The notes: generated from the letters alone by a model not told the origin. A DNA stretch of 64,000 bases from Pseudotabrizicola sp. (GCF_030656345.1 NZ_JAUSNR010000023.1:210194-274193), one strand, 5' to 3'. Positions 1 to 9,514 are shown, numbered from the stretch's first letter. A program made the numbers and translations.

Positions 1-1
1 C

Positions 2-505
2 GACATCGGGGTGAACAAGGCCACAAGGGCGCTGTTCGCGATTGCCGATACGCCCGCGAAAATGCTCGCCTTGGGTGAGGAGGCGCTGACCGGCCATATC
101 AAGACCATCGGCCTCTACCGCAACAAGGCGCGCAATGTCATCAAGTTGAGCCAGATTCTGGTGGACCAGTACGGCGGCGAGGTGCCATCCAGCCGGGCGG
201 CGCTGCAATCTTTGCCGGGCGTCGGGCGCAAGACGGCGAATGTGGTGCTGAACATGTGGTTTCATCAACCCGCGCAGGCGGTTGATACGCATATCTTCCG
301 TGTCGGCAACCGCTCCGGTATCTGCCCCGGTCGCGATGTCGATGTGGTCGAACGCGCCATCGAAGACAACGTACCTGCCGAATTCCAGCACCACGCGCAT
401 CACTGGCTTATTCTGCATGGCCGGTATATCTGCACCGCGCGTAAACCAAAATGCGGTATCTGCCCGATCAGCGAGTGGTGCCTTTACGAGGAAAAGACGG
501 AATGA
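2..505 (+). CDS. nth: Endonuclease III (partial, 5' end outside window)
   Basis: Base-excision repair DNA glycosylase/AP lyase that removes oxidised pyrimidines. The reading frame is open from base 2 (D-I-G-V-N-K-A-T), so the true start lies upstream of the window. Visible: the helix-hairpin-helix LPGVGRKTANVV containing the catalytic Lys, the catalytic Asp in VDTHIFRV, and the C-terminal [4Fe-4S] ligands C-x6-C-x2-C-x5-C (CTARKPKC..C.....C). The 3' end overlaps the next gene by ATGA, so the two are probably co-transcribed. Length and order of motifs agree with E. coli Nth minus its first roughly 45 residues. Confidence 0.96.
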   Translation, partial: DIGVNKATRALFAIADTPAKMLALGEEALTGHIKTIGLYRNKARNVIKLSQILVDQYGGEVPSSRAALQSLPGVGRKTANVVLNMWFHQPAQAVDTHIFRVGNRSGICPGRDVDVVERAIEDNVPAEFQHHAHHWLILHGRYICTARKPKCGICPISEWCLYEEKTE

Positions 506-1485
506 AAACCTATCAGGTCGTGGGTATCGGAAATGCCATCGTCGATGTCTTCGCGCAATCGGATGACAGTTTTCTGGAACTGATGGGCATCGAAAAAGGC
601 ATCATGCAGTTGGTGGAACGCGAACGGGGCGAAGTGCTGTATGGCGCGATGAAAGACCGCAAGCAGGCACCGGGCGGGTCGGTGGCCAATACGCTGGCGG
701 GTCTGGGCAACCTTGGGCTGACCACCGGGTTCATCGGGCGGGTGCATGATGATGCTTTGGGCCGGTTCTACGCCCGGTCGATGGATGACAACGGCACCAG
801 TTTCGTCAACGCGCCGGTGCCGGGGGGCGAGTTGCCGACCTCGCGCTCGATGATCTTTGTCTCGCCGGATGGTGAACGGTCAATGAACACCTATCTGGGC
901 ATCTCGTCCGAGCTTGGGCCGGATGACGTGGCCGATGAGGTGGCCGGGCAGGCCGAGATCCTGTTCCTTGAAGGCTATCTTTACGACAAACCCAAGGGCA
1001 AACAGGCGTTTGAACGCGCGGCGCAGCTGTGCCGGGCCAATGGCGGCAAGGCCGGGATCGCGTTGTCAGACCCGTTCTGCGTCGATCGGCACCGCGATGG
1101 CTTCCGCCATCTGGTCAAGGATCTGGATTATGTGATCGGCAACGAACACGAATGGGAATCGCTCTATCAGACCGACCTGAGTTCTGCGCTGGAACAGGCC
1201 GCGCAGGATTCCGGGCTGGTTGTCTGCACTCGGTCTGGCCACGATGTCATTCTGGTACAGGGCGATGAACAGGCGGTCGTCCCTGTCAGGCGGATCGTGC
1301 CGGTGGATGCCACCGGCGCGGGCGATCAGTTCGCCGCCGGGTTCATCTATGGCATGGCGACGGGGCAAAGCCTTGCCACTTCAGGCCGGATGGGCTGTGT
1401 GGCGGCGGCAGAGGTGATCAGCCACTTTGGTGCGCGGCCAGAGGCGGATCTGAAAGCGCTGTTCCGGCGTGAAGGGCTGATCTGA
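502..1485 (+). CDS. PfkB-family sugar/adenosine kinase
   Basis: ATP-dependent kinase of the ribokinase/PfkB fold, 327 aa. The N-terminus YQVVGIGNAIVDV and the C-terminal PfkB signature DATGAGDQFAAGF, with its catalytic Asp and anion hole GAGD, are both intact. Family members with this N-terminus are usually annotated adenosine kinase, but substrate cannot be told from sequence. I chose ATG 502 over the in-frame ATG 451 because it overlaps the nth stop (ATGA) and begins exactly at the conserved KTYQVVGIGNA. The 3' end overlaps the convergent gene by 68 bases. Confidence 0.9.
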   Translation: MKTYQVVGIGNAIVDVFAQSDDSFLELMGIEKGIMQLVERERGEVLYGAMKDRKQAPGGSVANTLAGLGNLGLTTGFIGRVHDDALGRFYARSMDDNGTSFVNAPVPGGELPTSRSMIFVSPDGERSMNTYLGISSELGPDDVADEVAGQAEILFLEGYLYDKPKGKQAFERAAQLCRANGGKAGIALSDPFCVDRHRDGFRHLVKDLDYVIGNEHEWESLYQTDLSSALEQAAQDSGLVVCTRSGHDVILVQGDEQAVVPVRRIVPVDATGAGDQFAAGFIYGMATGQSLATSGRMGCVAAAEVISHFGARPEADLKALFRREGLI

Positions 1486-2185
1486 CGCCCGCTGCCTGCA
1501 ACCACATCGCGTCGATCCGGTCGATTTCGGCCGGGTCGAAGCGGTCTTCCTCTTTCCAGTATTTGCCCGAGGGGACGACATACGCCAGATCGGCTTCGCG
1601 CGTCAGCGCGGCATGGGTCAGGCGCGGATCATTGGGCAACGGGGTCTGCGCGCGCAGGTCGCGCTGATCCGCACGCGGAAAGACCAACCGGCTTTCCGCC
1701 GCGCCTGACAGGTTCACCGCAGCACAACCTGCCTGCGCGGCCAGCAGCATGAAGCGCGCCGATTTCGCCTCCAGCGAGCGCAGGGTGATATCCTTGCGCA
1801 AAGGGTCCGCGGTGCCGGTGCCGTAAAAATGTGTGGCCCCCGTGGCGGGATAGACCATATCACAGCCCACAAAGCCGATCACCTGCGGGCGCAGCGCCGC
1901 CAGCGCCCAATAGGCGGCGGTAAAGGCCATGGTGCCGCCGGCATAGACAAAGCCACCGAACAGGTTCTGCAACGGCACGTAATCCGCAGATGTGACGATG
2001 CTCTGGCGCGGTGAAAGCTGCGCAGGGCGGCGGTCCTGCGGGAAATCATCGGGGTGAATCAGCACATCCCAGTCGGGCCGCACCTGCCAGGCGTTGTTGA
2101 TGGCGACCAGATGCGCATCGCCCTTTGCCCAGCCCTGCGCCGCCAGCACGCCGGGGCCTGACCCCATGATGATCACCGTCCGCAT
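1418..2185 (-). CDS. Hypothetical protein, DUF115/MptE-like Rossmann-type
   Basis: 255 aa protein of unknown function. It starts with VIIMGSGPGVLAA and continues with HLVAINNAWQVRPDWDVLIHPDD, a pattern reminiscent of DUF115 (MptE-like) and related sugar-pyrophosphate-binding proteins; this assignment is only by motif resemblance. No signal peptide or membrane segment is seen. Its 3' end runs 68 bases into the convergent PfkB kinase gene. The neighbouring sulfotransferase and glycosyltransferase suggest surface-polysaccharide decoration, but that is inference from context. Confidence 0.6.
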   Translation of the reverse strand: MRTVIIMGSGPGVLAAQGWAKGDAHLVAINNAWQVRPDWDVLIHPDDFPQDRRPAQLSPRQSIVTSADYVPLQNLFGGFVYAGGTMAFTAAYWALAALRPQVIGFVGCDMVYPATGATHFYGTGTADPLRKDITLRSLEAKSARFMLLAAQAGCAAVNLSGAAESRLVFPRADQRDLRAQTPLPNDPRLTHAALTREADLAYVVPSGKYWKEEDRFDPAEIDRIDAMWLQAAGVRSALHAGTALSDPPLAAHQSG

Positions 2186-2260
2186 CAGGCACCCCTTTTG
2201 TCGCTGTGCCGCAACCTAGGACGGCCAACCCACAAGACCATGAACCGGGGGATGAAAAGA

Positions 2261-3142
2261 TCAGTCCCCCAGCTTTGCGTGCACCTCGTCCAGATCAATC
2301 TGCCCTATGGGCAGCTTGTTGGCCGGATTGTCGAAATCGTATTTGAACAGCTGGAAATCGCGCTTGTAGATCTCCCACACCAGATGGCGCGACAGATCGT
2401 CAAAGTAATCCTCAACCGGGTGCGCGCGTTTCGGCCCGTGGCCTTCGCTTTCGTTGAAGCGGGGGATCTGTTTCAGATCAACCGGGTGGCGGTGCGTGGT
2501 GTTGTCCAGCACCACCTGCATGCCGTCATTGAACATTTCGGTGAAGAAGATGTGGTCATACCTCCCGCCGTTGACGATGAAGGTAGAGATATGACCCGAC
2601 ATCGCCGACCAGTGAATATCAGGCTCCATCGGTTTGCGCCAGCGGATGGTGTCGCGCGCGAACAACAAAAAGCGGCGGAAGCTTTTGATCTGGTCGAAGT
2701 CGAAATCGGTCTCGGGGCTGCCCACCTCAATCCCGTATTTCTGCGCCAGTTGCGGCACCAGATTGCCGCGATAGCGTTTGCCATTGCGCTGGATGCCGCA
2801 GATCTTGTCGAAGAACGACGACAGGATGCGCTGATACGGATTGCGCACACAGGTAAAAGCGTAGGAATCGTGCGCCTTCACATTGCGCTCGATCAGTGGC
2901 TGGCTGTCTTCCTGCGCCCATTTGTGCAGGCCGGTTTTCGAATCGTGAATGTCGCCATCGAAAAACCTGCCATGGTCGGAATAAAACATGATCTGGCCGA
3001 TGGTCGAACAGGCGCATTTCGGCACCACGCGGTACACCATGCTTTCGCTTTCCGTCATCCAGGTGCCGGGGAAACCCATAACCAACTGCTCCATTTCTGC
3101 CGGGCTTGGCTGCCCGGTGCGCTCTTGAGGGCAAAATCGCAA
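2261..3142 (-). CDS. Sulfotransferase family protein
   Basis: Likely PAPS-dependent sulfotransferase of the sulfotransferase-2 (carbohydrate/HNK-1-like) family. The N-terminal PAPS 5'-phosphosulfate loop is seen as VPKCACSTIGQIMF, and the 3'-phosphate motif as TCVRNPYQRILSSFFDK. Length (293 aa, or 277 aa from the alternative ATG at 3094, MEQLVMGF) fits the family. It is divergently oriented to the glycosyltransferase at 3222 with about 80-130 bases between them, consistent with a shared role in modifying an exopolysaccharide or surface glycan. Acceptor unknown. Confidence 0.8.
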   Translation of the reverse strand: MRFCPQERTGQPSPAEMEQLVMGFPGTWMTESESMVYRVVPKCACSTIGQIMFYSDHGRFFDGDIHDSKTGLHKWAQEDSQPLIERNVKAHDSYAFTCVRNPYQRILSSFFDKICGIQRNGKRYRGNLVPQLAQKYGIEVGSPETDFDFDQIKSFRRFLLFARDTIRWRKPMEPDIHWSAMSGHISTFIVNGGRYDHIFFTEMFNDGMQVVLDNTTHRHPVDLKQIPRFNESEGHGPKRAHPVEDYFDDLSRHLVWEIYKRDFQLFKYDFDNPANKLPIGQIDLDEVHAKLGD

Positions 3143-3221
3143 ATAAACGCTGTCGTTTCAACGTGTGTTAAAGCTATTTAGGGAAACAGTGACCTAACCC
3201 GCCCCGGGGACGAATGTTCGT

Positions 3222-4799
3222 ATGGCAAGAATAGCCTATATCCTGCTGACCCATAAGGACCCTGACGGCATCATCGCACAGGCCGAGCGATTGACGGCAG
3301 GCGGCGATTTTGTGTCGATTCACTTTGACGCCAATGCAAACCAGAAGGATTTTGACCGGATCAGGGGCGCGCTTGCCTCCAACACCTCGGTCACCTTTGC
3401 CAAGCGCCGCGTGCGCTGTGGCTGGGGAGAGTGGAGCCTGGTCGAAGCGTCTTTGCTGGCAGTGCGGGCGGCGGTGGATTCCTTTCCGCGCGCGACCCAT
3501 TTCTACATGCTGTCGGGCGATTGCATGCCGATCAAATCGGCAGACTACACGCATGGGTTTCTCGACCGCGACGATGTCGATTACATCGAAAGCGTCGATT
3601 TCTTCAACTCGGACTGGATCAAGACCGGGTTGCGCGATGAGCGGCTGATCTTTCGCCACTTTTTCAACGAACGTTCGCATAAGGACTGGTTCTACCGCTC
3701 GATGGAGTGGCAGCGCAAACTGGGACTGACCCGCAAGGTGCCTGCCGATCTGCAGATGCAGATCGGGTCGCAATGGTGGTGCCTGCGCCGCCGCACGATC
3801 GAGCAGGTGTTGCAGTTCTGCGACCGCCGCCGCGATGTGATGCGGTTTTTCCGCACCACATGGATTCCGGACGAGACGTTTTTTCAGACGCTGGTCCGCC
3901 ATCTGGTGCCCGAGCATGACATCCGGTCCCGGTCGCTGACCTTTCTGATGTTCACCGATTACGGCATGCCGGTGACCTTCTACAATGATCACTATGACCT
4001 GCTGCTCAGTCAGGATTACATCTTTGCCCGCAAGATCAGCGCGCAGGCCAAGGATCTGAAGGCGCGGTTGGGCAAGCTGTATACAACGAAGAACGTGCAG
4101 TTCCAGATCTCGGATGAAGGGCGCAGCCTGTTCCGGTTCCTGACCGGGCGCGGCCGGATCGGCCGCCGTTTTGCGCCACGGTTCTGGGAACGGGAAAGCA
4201 CGGTCGGGCGCGAACGCCAGCTGATGATGGTGACCTGCAAGAAATGGCATGTTGCCAAACGTCTGGTCGACCGGGTGCGGCAGGTGACCAATATGCCCGC
4301 CGTCGACTATCTGTTCAACGAAGACAGCACGCCGCTGCCCGATCTGGGCGGCATCCAGACCACGCTGGAAAAGCGCACCCGCCACCGGCGCGCGCTGGTG
4401 CGGATGCTGTTTGACTATTGGGGAACCGACAAGCTGGTGGTGTGCATCGATCCGGCGAATGTCGATCTGATGCAGGATTTCTACAATGACAAGGCAACGG
4501 TGCGTCTGCTGGAGATCGATTGCGACTTTACCGATGACTATCTGATCGGCCATGCCCGCCGTGTGGGTCTGGCAGGCGACCGGACCCCGCAGGAAACCAT
4601 CGACCGGCTGTTGCCGACGATCCGCTATGATGTGAAGTTTGAATCCGACCGGCTGCGCGATGCGGGGTTCAAGGACTTTCACCGCATAAGGCAATCGGCC
4701 AGTGTGGATGAAAACACCACGCCTCTGGCCGCGTTTCTTGATATTCCGGTCGACAAGGCGCGCGAAATTGCAGGCAGCGACTATCTGTTTGTGGACTGA
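3222..4799 (+). CDS. Core-2/I-branching GlcNAc-transferase-like glycosyltransferase
   Basis: 525 aa, two-part protein. The first roughly 270 residues match the Branch family (core-2/I-branching beta-1,6-N-acetylglucosaminyltransferase, GT14): AYILLTHKDP at the start, VRCGWGEWSLVEASL, HFYMLSGDCMPIKS and TWIPDETFFQTL. The C-terminal roughly 250 residues form a separate domain seen with this family in Rhodobacteraceae (DUF5928-like). Probably adds sugars to a capsule or exopolysaccharide; donor and acceptor are not known. A purine-rich GGGGACGA precedes the ATG. Confidence 0.82.
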   Translation: MARIAYILLTHKDPDGIIAQAERLTAGGDFVSIHFDANANQKDFDRIRGALASNTSVTFAKRRVRCGWGEWSLVEASLLAVRAAVDSFPRATHFYMLSGDCMPIKSADYTHGFLDRDDVDYIESVDFFNSDWIKTGLRDERLIFRHFFNERSHKDWFYRSMEWQRKLGLTRKVPADLQMQIGSQWWCLRRRTIEQVLQFCDRRRDVMRFFRTTWIPDETFFQTLVRHLVPEHDIRSRSLTFLMFTDYGMPVTFYNDHYDLLLSQDYIFARKISAQAKDLKARLGKLYTTKNVQFQISDEGRSLFRFLTGRGRIGRRFAPRFWERESTVGRERQLMMVTCKKWHVAKRLVDRVRQVTNMPAVDYLFNEDSTPLPDLGGIQTTLEKRTRHRRALVRMLFDYWGTDKLVVCIDPANVDLMQDFYNDKATVRLLEIDCDFTDDYLIGHARRVGLAGDRTPQETIDRLLPTIRYDVKFESDRLRDAGFKDFHRIRQSASVDENTTPLAAFLDIPVDKAREIAGSDYLFVD

Positions 4800-4822
4800 A
4801 CTTCTCAAAGTGGACGGCCCCG

Positions 4823-5194
4823 ATGACCAAAGCATATGATCCCAACAACATCTTTGCCCGCATCCTGCGTGGTGAGATCCCGAACAAGACCGTGCTGGAG
4901 ACGCCGCACACGCTGGCGTTTCACGACATCGGCCCACAGGCCCCGGTGCATGTGCTGGTGATCCCGAAAGGGGCCTATGTGGATTTCGCCGAATTTGCGG
5001 CGAAAGCCTCCGCCGAAGAGCTGGTCGATTTTCACCGCGCCTGCGCGCAGATCTGCGACATGCTGGGCCTGACCGGGCCAGACGGATACCGCGCGATCAC
5101 CAATGCAGGCCACCATGGTATGCAAGAGGTGCCGCATTACCACCTGCATATTCTGGGGGGGCGGGTTCTGGGCCGTCTGGTCTCGCCCGACTGA
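4823..5194 (+). CDS. HIT family (HINT-type) nucleotide hydrolase
   Basis: 123 aa histidine-triad protein. The catalytic triad motif HYHLHILGG lies near the C-terminus, and the N-terminal FARILRGEIPNKTVLE and AFHDIGPQAPVHVLVIPK are typical of Hint/protein kinase C inhibitor-like purine nucleoside phosphoramidases. Starts 23 bases after the glycosyltransferase stop, so it may be co-transcribed with it. Ends opposite polA, with a long inverted repeat between the two convergent genes. Confidence 0.93.
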   Translation: MTKAYDPNNIFARILRGEIPNKTVLETPHTLAFHDIGPQAPVHVLVIPKGAYVDFAEFAAKASAEELVDFHRACAQICDMLGLTGPDGYRAITNAGHHGMQEVPHYHLHILGGRVLGRLVSPD

Positions 5195-5274
5195 TCCGAA
5201 GGAGCGGCTGCGCCGCACGGTTTTTATCTCGTCGCGCGCGTGCCGCGCGTCTCCTCGGGGCTGCGCTCCGCGCG

Positions 5275-5338
5275 GGAGTATTTGGATCAAGATGAAAAGG
5301 CTGCACGTCCTTGCCATTCATCTTGATCCAAATACTCC
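5275..5338. repeat. 21-bp perfect inverted repeat between convergent HIT and polA genes
   Basis: Left arm 5275-5295 reads GGAGTATTTGGATCAAGAT plus GA, and right arm 5318-5338 is its exact reverse complement, with a 22-nt loop. It lies between the convergent HIT and polA genes, so it is probably a bidirectional transcript-end hairpin. The same element recurs at 55994-56052 and 60704-60886 in the right flank and is absent from the prophage. Confidence 0.85.
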
Positions 5339-5386
5339 GGGGTGAGGCGAAGCCGAGGGGCGGAGCCCCTTTGCGCAAGGGGTGGC

Positions 5387-8200
5387 TCAGTGCGCGGCGG
5401 CCCAGTTGAGGCCCTGACCTGACTCGACGGTCAGCGGCACCTTCAGGCTCAGCACCGGGTGGTGGGCGTTTTCCATGATCGTTTTGGCAATGCGGGTCAG
5501 CTCAGCCGCGTCATCTTCGGCGACGTCGAACAGCAGTTCGTCATGCACCTGCAGCAGCATCTTGGCATCCAGATGCGCAATGGCATCGGGCATGCGGATC
5601 ATGGCGCGGCGGATCACGTCGGCGGCGGTGCCCTGAATCGGCGCGTTGATGGCGGCGCGTTTGGCGAAACCGGCGGTGGGGCCTTTGGCGTTGATTTCGG
5701 GCGTATGAATTTTGCGACCGAACAAGGTCTGTACATAGCCTGTGGCCTGCGCTGACCTGACCGTTTCGGACATGTATTCCTTGATGCCGGGAAACCGCTC
5801 GAAGTAGCGGTCGATGAAGCCCTGCGCCTCGGCCCGCGGGATGCGCAGGTTGCGGGCGAGGCCGAAGCCCGAGATGCCGTAGATCACGCCGAAGTTGATC
5901 GCTTTGGCGCGGCGGCGGATATCGGGGGTCATCTGGTCCAGCGGCACGCTGAACATTTCCGATGCGGTCAGCGCGTGGATGTCGATGCCATCGCGGAACG
6001 CCTGTTGCAACGACGGGATGTCGGCAACATGGGCGAGGATGCGCAGCTCAATCTGGCTGTAGTCGAGCGAGACCAGAACCCGGCCCTTTGGCGCGACAAA
6101 TGCCTCACGGATGCGGCGGCCTTCTTCGGTGCGGATCGGGATGTTCTGCAGGTTCGGGTCGGTCGAGGACAGGCGTCCGGTGACAGCACCCACCAGCGAG
6201 TATGAGGTATGCACCCGCCCGGTTTCCGGGTTGATGTGGTCTTGCAGCGCATCGGTATAGGTGGATTTCAGCTTGGCCAGCTGGCGCCAGTCCAGCACGC
6301 GGGCGGCCAGTTGCGCGCCTTGTGGAAAGGTGTCTTCCAGCGTGGTGATGTCTTCGAGCACATCGGCCCCGGTGGCATAGGCCCCGGTCTTGCCCTTGGT
6401 GCCGCCCGGCAGGCCCAGACGGTCAAACAGCACCTCTCCCAATTGCTTGGGGGAGCCTACGTTGAACTTGTCGCCTGCAAGCGTCTGGATCTCATCCTCC
6501 AGCCCGGCCATTTTCTGCGCAAAGGCGTTGGACATGCGCGACAGCGTGTCACGATCCACCTGAATGCCATGCATTTCCATCCGCGCCAGAACCGGCACCA
6601 GCGGCCGTTCCAGCGTTTCATAAACGGTGGTGACGGCTGCCCGGTGCAGATTGGGGCGGAACGCCTGCCACAGACGCAGGGTGACATCGGCATCTTCGGC
6701 GGCGTATTTCACCGCATCCTCAATTGCCACCCGGTCAAAGGTGATGGCGGATTTGCCCGAGCCAAGCAGCGGCTTGATCGGAATCGGGATATGGCCAAGG
6801 TAGGTTTCCGACAGCGTGTCCATGCCATGGTTGTGCAGCCCGGCATACATGGATGATGACATCAACATCGTGTCTTCAATCGGCGCGACAGTCACGCCGA
6901 CGCGGGCAAAGATCTTCCAGTCGTATTTCATGTTCTGGCCGATTTTCAGGATCGCCGGATCTTCCAGCACCGGCTTCAGCACCGCCAGCACATCATCAAG
7001 CGCCAGTTGCCCCGGCACCAGATCGGTCGATCCGAACAGATCGCCGCCGCCCTGTTTGTGGCCGATGGGAATATAGCAGGCGCGGCCCGCATCGACGGCC
7101 AGCGATATGCCGACCAGTTCGGCGCGCATCTCGTCCAGACTGGTGGTTTCGGTATCCACCGCGACATGGCCGATGTCGCGGATGTGGTCGGCCCAGACCT
7201 GCAGCGCGGGCAGGCTGTCCACCCGTTCATAGCTGCTGTGATCAAAGGGCAGGCGTTCCGGGGTGGCCTGCGCTTGCGGTACGGTGGCCTCAAGCACGGC
7301 AGGCGCCTCGACCTGCAGCCGTTCCGCCACGCGGCGGGTCAGGGTGCGGAACTCCATTTCCTGCAGAAAGCCGAGCAGCGCTTCCGGGTCGGGCTCCAGC
7401 ACCGACAGATCGGCGATGGTGAAATCCAGCGGCACCTGCGCATCCAGCGACACAAGCCGTTTGGAGATGCGGATCAGATCGGCATTGAGGGTCAACGCTT
7501 CGCGGCGTTTGGGTTGCTTGATCTCGCCCGCCCGCTCCAGCAGGGTTTCCAGATCACCGTATTCGTTGATCAGCAAGGCGGCGGTTTTCAGCCCGATGCC
7601 CGGTGCGCCCGGCACATTGTCGACCGAATCCCCGGCAAGCGCCTGCACATCGACCACCCGTTCGGGGCCGACGCCGAACTTCTCGATCACCTCGTCGCGG
7701 TCGATGGTCTTGTCTTTCATCGGGTCACGCATCCGCACGCCATTGCCGACCAGTTGCATCAGATCCTTGTCGGAGGAAATGATGGTGCAGGCCCCCCCGG
7801 CCTCCACCGCTTGCCGGGCGAGGGTGGCGATGATGTCGTCGGCTTCAAACCCGTCAATCTCGATACAGGCAACGTTGAAGGCGCGGGTGGCGGCGCGGGT
7901 CAGCGGGAACTGCGGGCGCAGGTCTTCGGGCAGCTCTGGCCGGTTGGCCTTATAGAGTGGGTAAATGTCGTTGCGGAAGGTTTTGGATGAGAAGTCGAAG
8001 ATCACCGCGATATGCGTCGGCACCTCGCGGCCCGATTTCGTCAGCTCGCCCCACAGGATGTTGCAGAACCCGGCAACGGCCCCCACCGGCAGCCCGTCCG
8101 ATTTGCGCGTCAGCGGCGGCAGCGCATGATAGGCGCGGAAGATATAGGCCGAGCCGTCGATCAGATGCAGGTGGTGCCCCTTGCCGAACTGTTCGCCCAT
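5387..8200 (-). CDS. polA: DNA polymerase I
   Basis: 937 aa family-A polymerase used in Okazaki fragment processing and excision repair. Three domains in order: N-terminal 5'-3' exonuclease (LHLIDGSAYIFRAYHALPP, ISSDKDLMQLV, GDSVDNVPGAPGIG); a DnaQ-like 3'-5' exonuclease with the first D-x-E intact (VAVDTETTSLDE); and the polymerase with motif A (DYSQIELRI), the O-helix (RRAKAINFGVIYG) and motif C (LQVHDELLFDV). The frame is open further upstream, but MGEQFGKGHHLHLID at 8200 is the family-typical start, so the 61 extra residues are rejected. Confidence 0.97.
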   Translation of the reverse strand: MGEQFGKGHHLHLIDGSAYIFRAYHALPPLTRKSDGLPVGAVAGFCNILWGELTKSGREVPTHIAVIFDFSSKTFRNDIYPLYKANRPELPEDLRPQFPLTRAATRAFNVACIEIDGFEADDIIATLARQAVEAGGACTIISSDKDLMQLVGNGVRMRDPMKDKTIDRDEVIEKFGVGPERVVDVQALAGDSVDNVPGAPGIGLKTAALLINEYGDLETLLERAGEIKQPKRREALTLNADLIRISKRLVSLDAQVPLDFTIADLSVLEPDPEALLGFLQEMEFRTLTRRVAERLQVEAPAVLEATVPQAQATPERLPFDHSSYERVDSLPALQVWADHIRDIGHVAVDTETTSLDEMRAELVGISLAVDAGRACYIPIGHKQGGGDLFGSTDLVPGQLALDDVLAVLKPVLEDPAILKIGQNMKYDWKIFARVGVTVAPIEDTMLMSSSMYAGLHNHGMDTLSETYLGHIPIPIKPLLGSGKSAITFDRVAIEDAVKYAAEDADVTLRLWQAFRPNLHRAAVTTVYETLERPLVPVLARMEMHGIQVDRDTLSRMSNAFAQKMAGLEDEIQTLAGDKFNVGSPKQLGEVLFDRLGLPGGTKGKTGAYATGADVLEDITTLEDTFPQGAQLAARVLDWRQLAKLKSTYTDALQDHINPETGRVHTSYSLVGAVTGRLSSTDPNLQNIPIRTEEGRRIREAFVAPKGRVLVSLDYSQIELRILAHVADIPSLQQAFRDGIDIHALTASEMFSVPLDQMTPDIRRRAKAINFGVIYGISGFGLARNLRIPRAEAQGFIDRYFERFPGIKEYMSETVRSAQATGYVQTLFGRKIHTPEINAKGPTAGFAKRAAINAPIQGTAADVIRRAMIRMPDAIAHLDAKMLLQVHDELLFDVAEDDAAELTRIAKTIMENAHHPVLSLKVPLTVESGQGLNWAAAH

Positions 8201-8523
8201 AGCCAAACTCCCGTCATACGATTTGAGGTTGTCTTGCCATGTTCCGGGCTGTCCTGCCACCCTTTGCACGGCAGATTGCGCAGGCTTCCCGCCAAGTGCC
8301 CGGACGGAGCGCAGGGGGCTGGCTTGACAGAGGGTGCAAAGCGCGGCAGGGTGCCATCCATGCTGCACCTGATCGCCCGCCACGCTTCGGCGTCGTTTTA
8401 TTGGACCTGCGCCATATAGGCGGCAGGGCAGTTTCGTCTGAAACCCCCATCAGCCGCCCGCAAGGGTCAGGCCGATGAAAATGGTTCCCCCTCGCGGGCC
8501 CTTCGCGAGAGAGAGACCGAGCC
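8201..8523. other. Divergent intergenic region polA / GNAT
   Basis: 323 bases with no convincing gene. It must carry the polA promoter (minus) and the acetyltransferase promoter (plus). I see TTGACA at about 8325 on the plus strand but no good -10 partner. A small hairpin CTCGCG-N7-CGCGAG lies shortly before the GTG at 8524. Nothing else is supported. Confidence 0.5.
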
Positions 8524-9000
8524 GTGATTCCGAACCATCCCCCGATTGATATCCGCCCGCTAGACGCGGCGCATCTGCCCGAGGTGCACCGCATGCTGAT
8601 CGACCTTGCCGGTCATCATGGCGACGTGGCCACCATCACGCCGTCCCGGTTGCGGGCACTGGTGCTGGATGCGCCCGATATGCGCGGGCTGGTCGCCTTT
8701 CCGGCAGACCGTCCGTCCCGTCTTCCGGTCGGCTATGCGCTGCTGTCGCGGCGCACCGACCTGATCACCGGGCGGTCGGGCTATGACATCGCGCATCTGT
8801 TTGTGCAGGATGTATTTCGCGGTCAGGGAATCGGCCGGGCGTTGATTGCGGCAGCGCGCGGGCTGGCACTGGCAGAGGGTTGCAGCCGACTGACTATCAG
8901 CGCGCATCCCGCCAACGCAGGGGCGGCGGCAACCTACCGCGCCATAGGGCTGACCGAACGGCCTGCACCGGGGCCGTCATTTTCCGTAGCCTTGGTCTGA
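8524..9000 (+). CDS. GNAT family N-acetyltransferase
   Basis: 158 aa acetyl-CoA-dependent N-acetyltransferase. The acetyl-CoA pyrophosphate-binding motif A is clear (FRGQGIGRALIAAA), followed by a motif-B-like NAGAAATYRAIGL. It begins with GTG after a purine-rich AGAGAGAGACCGAGCC. Substrate unknown; it stands alone, convergent with the small zinc-finger gene. Confidence 0.85.
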   Translation: MIPNHPPIDIRPLDAAHLPEVHRMLIDLAGHHGDVATITPSRLRALVLDAPDMRGLVAFPADRPSRLPVGYALLSRRTDLITGRSGYDIAHLFVQDVFRGQGIGRALIAAARGLALAEGCSRLTISAHPANAGAAATYRAIGLTERPAPGPSFSVALV

Positions 9001-9009
9001 CGGCGCGGC

Positions 9010-9195
9010 TTAGTGATCGCCGTGGGCATGATCGCGGTCGATCACATAGCGCTTGTCGCAATAGCCACATTCGACATAGCCCAGATCCTGCGGGATCGTC
9101 AGCCAGACGCGGGGGTGGCCCAAAGCCCCCTCGCCGCCATCACAGGCGACTTTCCAGGTGGTGACGATCTCGGTTTCTGGCGCGTCGATGCTCAT
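9010..9195 (-). CDS. Zinc-finger CHCC domain protein
   Basis: 61 aa zf-CHCC (NDUFS6-like) protein. The ligand pattern is C in WKVACDGG, H in ALGHPRVWL, and the CxxC in [11 protein letters not shown]. Such proteins are widespread in alphaproteobacteria and relate to the zinc-binding accessory subunit of complex I; their bacterial role is unclear. I chose MSIDAPETE at 9195 because the upstream extension has no coding character. Confidence 0.85.
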   Translation of the reverse strand: MSIDAPETEIVTTWKVACDGGEGALGHPRVWLTIPQDLGYVECGYCDKRYVIDRDHAHGDH

Positions 9196-9514
9196 GGCTG
9201 GAATCCTGTGGCTTTGCTGCGCCCGCATCATACGGAAAACCGGGGCGCGGGCAAGGGTGGCGCGTGGCTGGCATCGGCAACCCTGTCGTAAATTGGCCAC
9301 CCCGGCCGTCCTCCCCGCGCCCCGATGCCGGCCTCTGGCCTTGTCTGCAAAACCCGCACAAGCAGCCCTACCCATGCCATACGTTTGCCATACCTGAACC
9401 AGACGCGCACCATACCCGGAAAACCGCGTTCATTCCGGCCAGAATGCTCTCCTGTCTGCGCTCAGGGCGCGCGCGGCTGGGCATACCCAGAGTACCCGGC
9501 GTGACAGTCTGTGA
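9196..9514. other. Gene-free stretch between hyi-like and zf-CHCC genes
   Basis: 319 bases without a supported gene. It must contain the promoter of the zinc-finger gene. A short hairpin CTGGG-CATA-CCCAG lies about 40 bases beyond the hydroxypyruvate isomerase stop and could help end that transcript. Nothing else recognised. Confidence 0.4.

Noticed and set aside
2198..3181. 327-codon plus-strand frame over the sulfotransferase
   Set aside because: No motif; the minus strand carries clear PAPS-binding signatures.
3174..4937. 587-codon open frame on the minus strand
   Set aside because: Antisense shadow of the glycosyltransferase; His/Arg/Pro-rich composition without any family motif, typical of high-GC antisense frames.
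8201..8383. N-terminal extension of polA by 61 codons
   Set aside because: The conserved DNA polymerase I start is MGEQFGKGHHLHLID at 8200; the extension has no similarity to the family.
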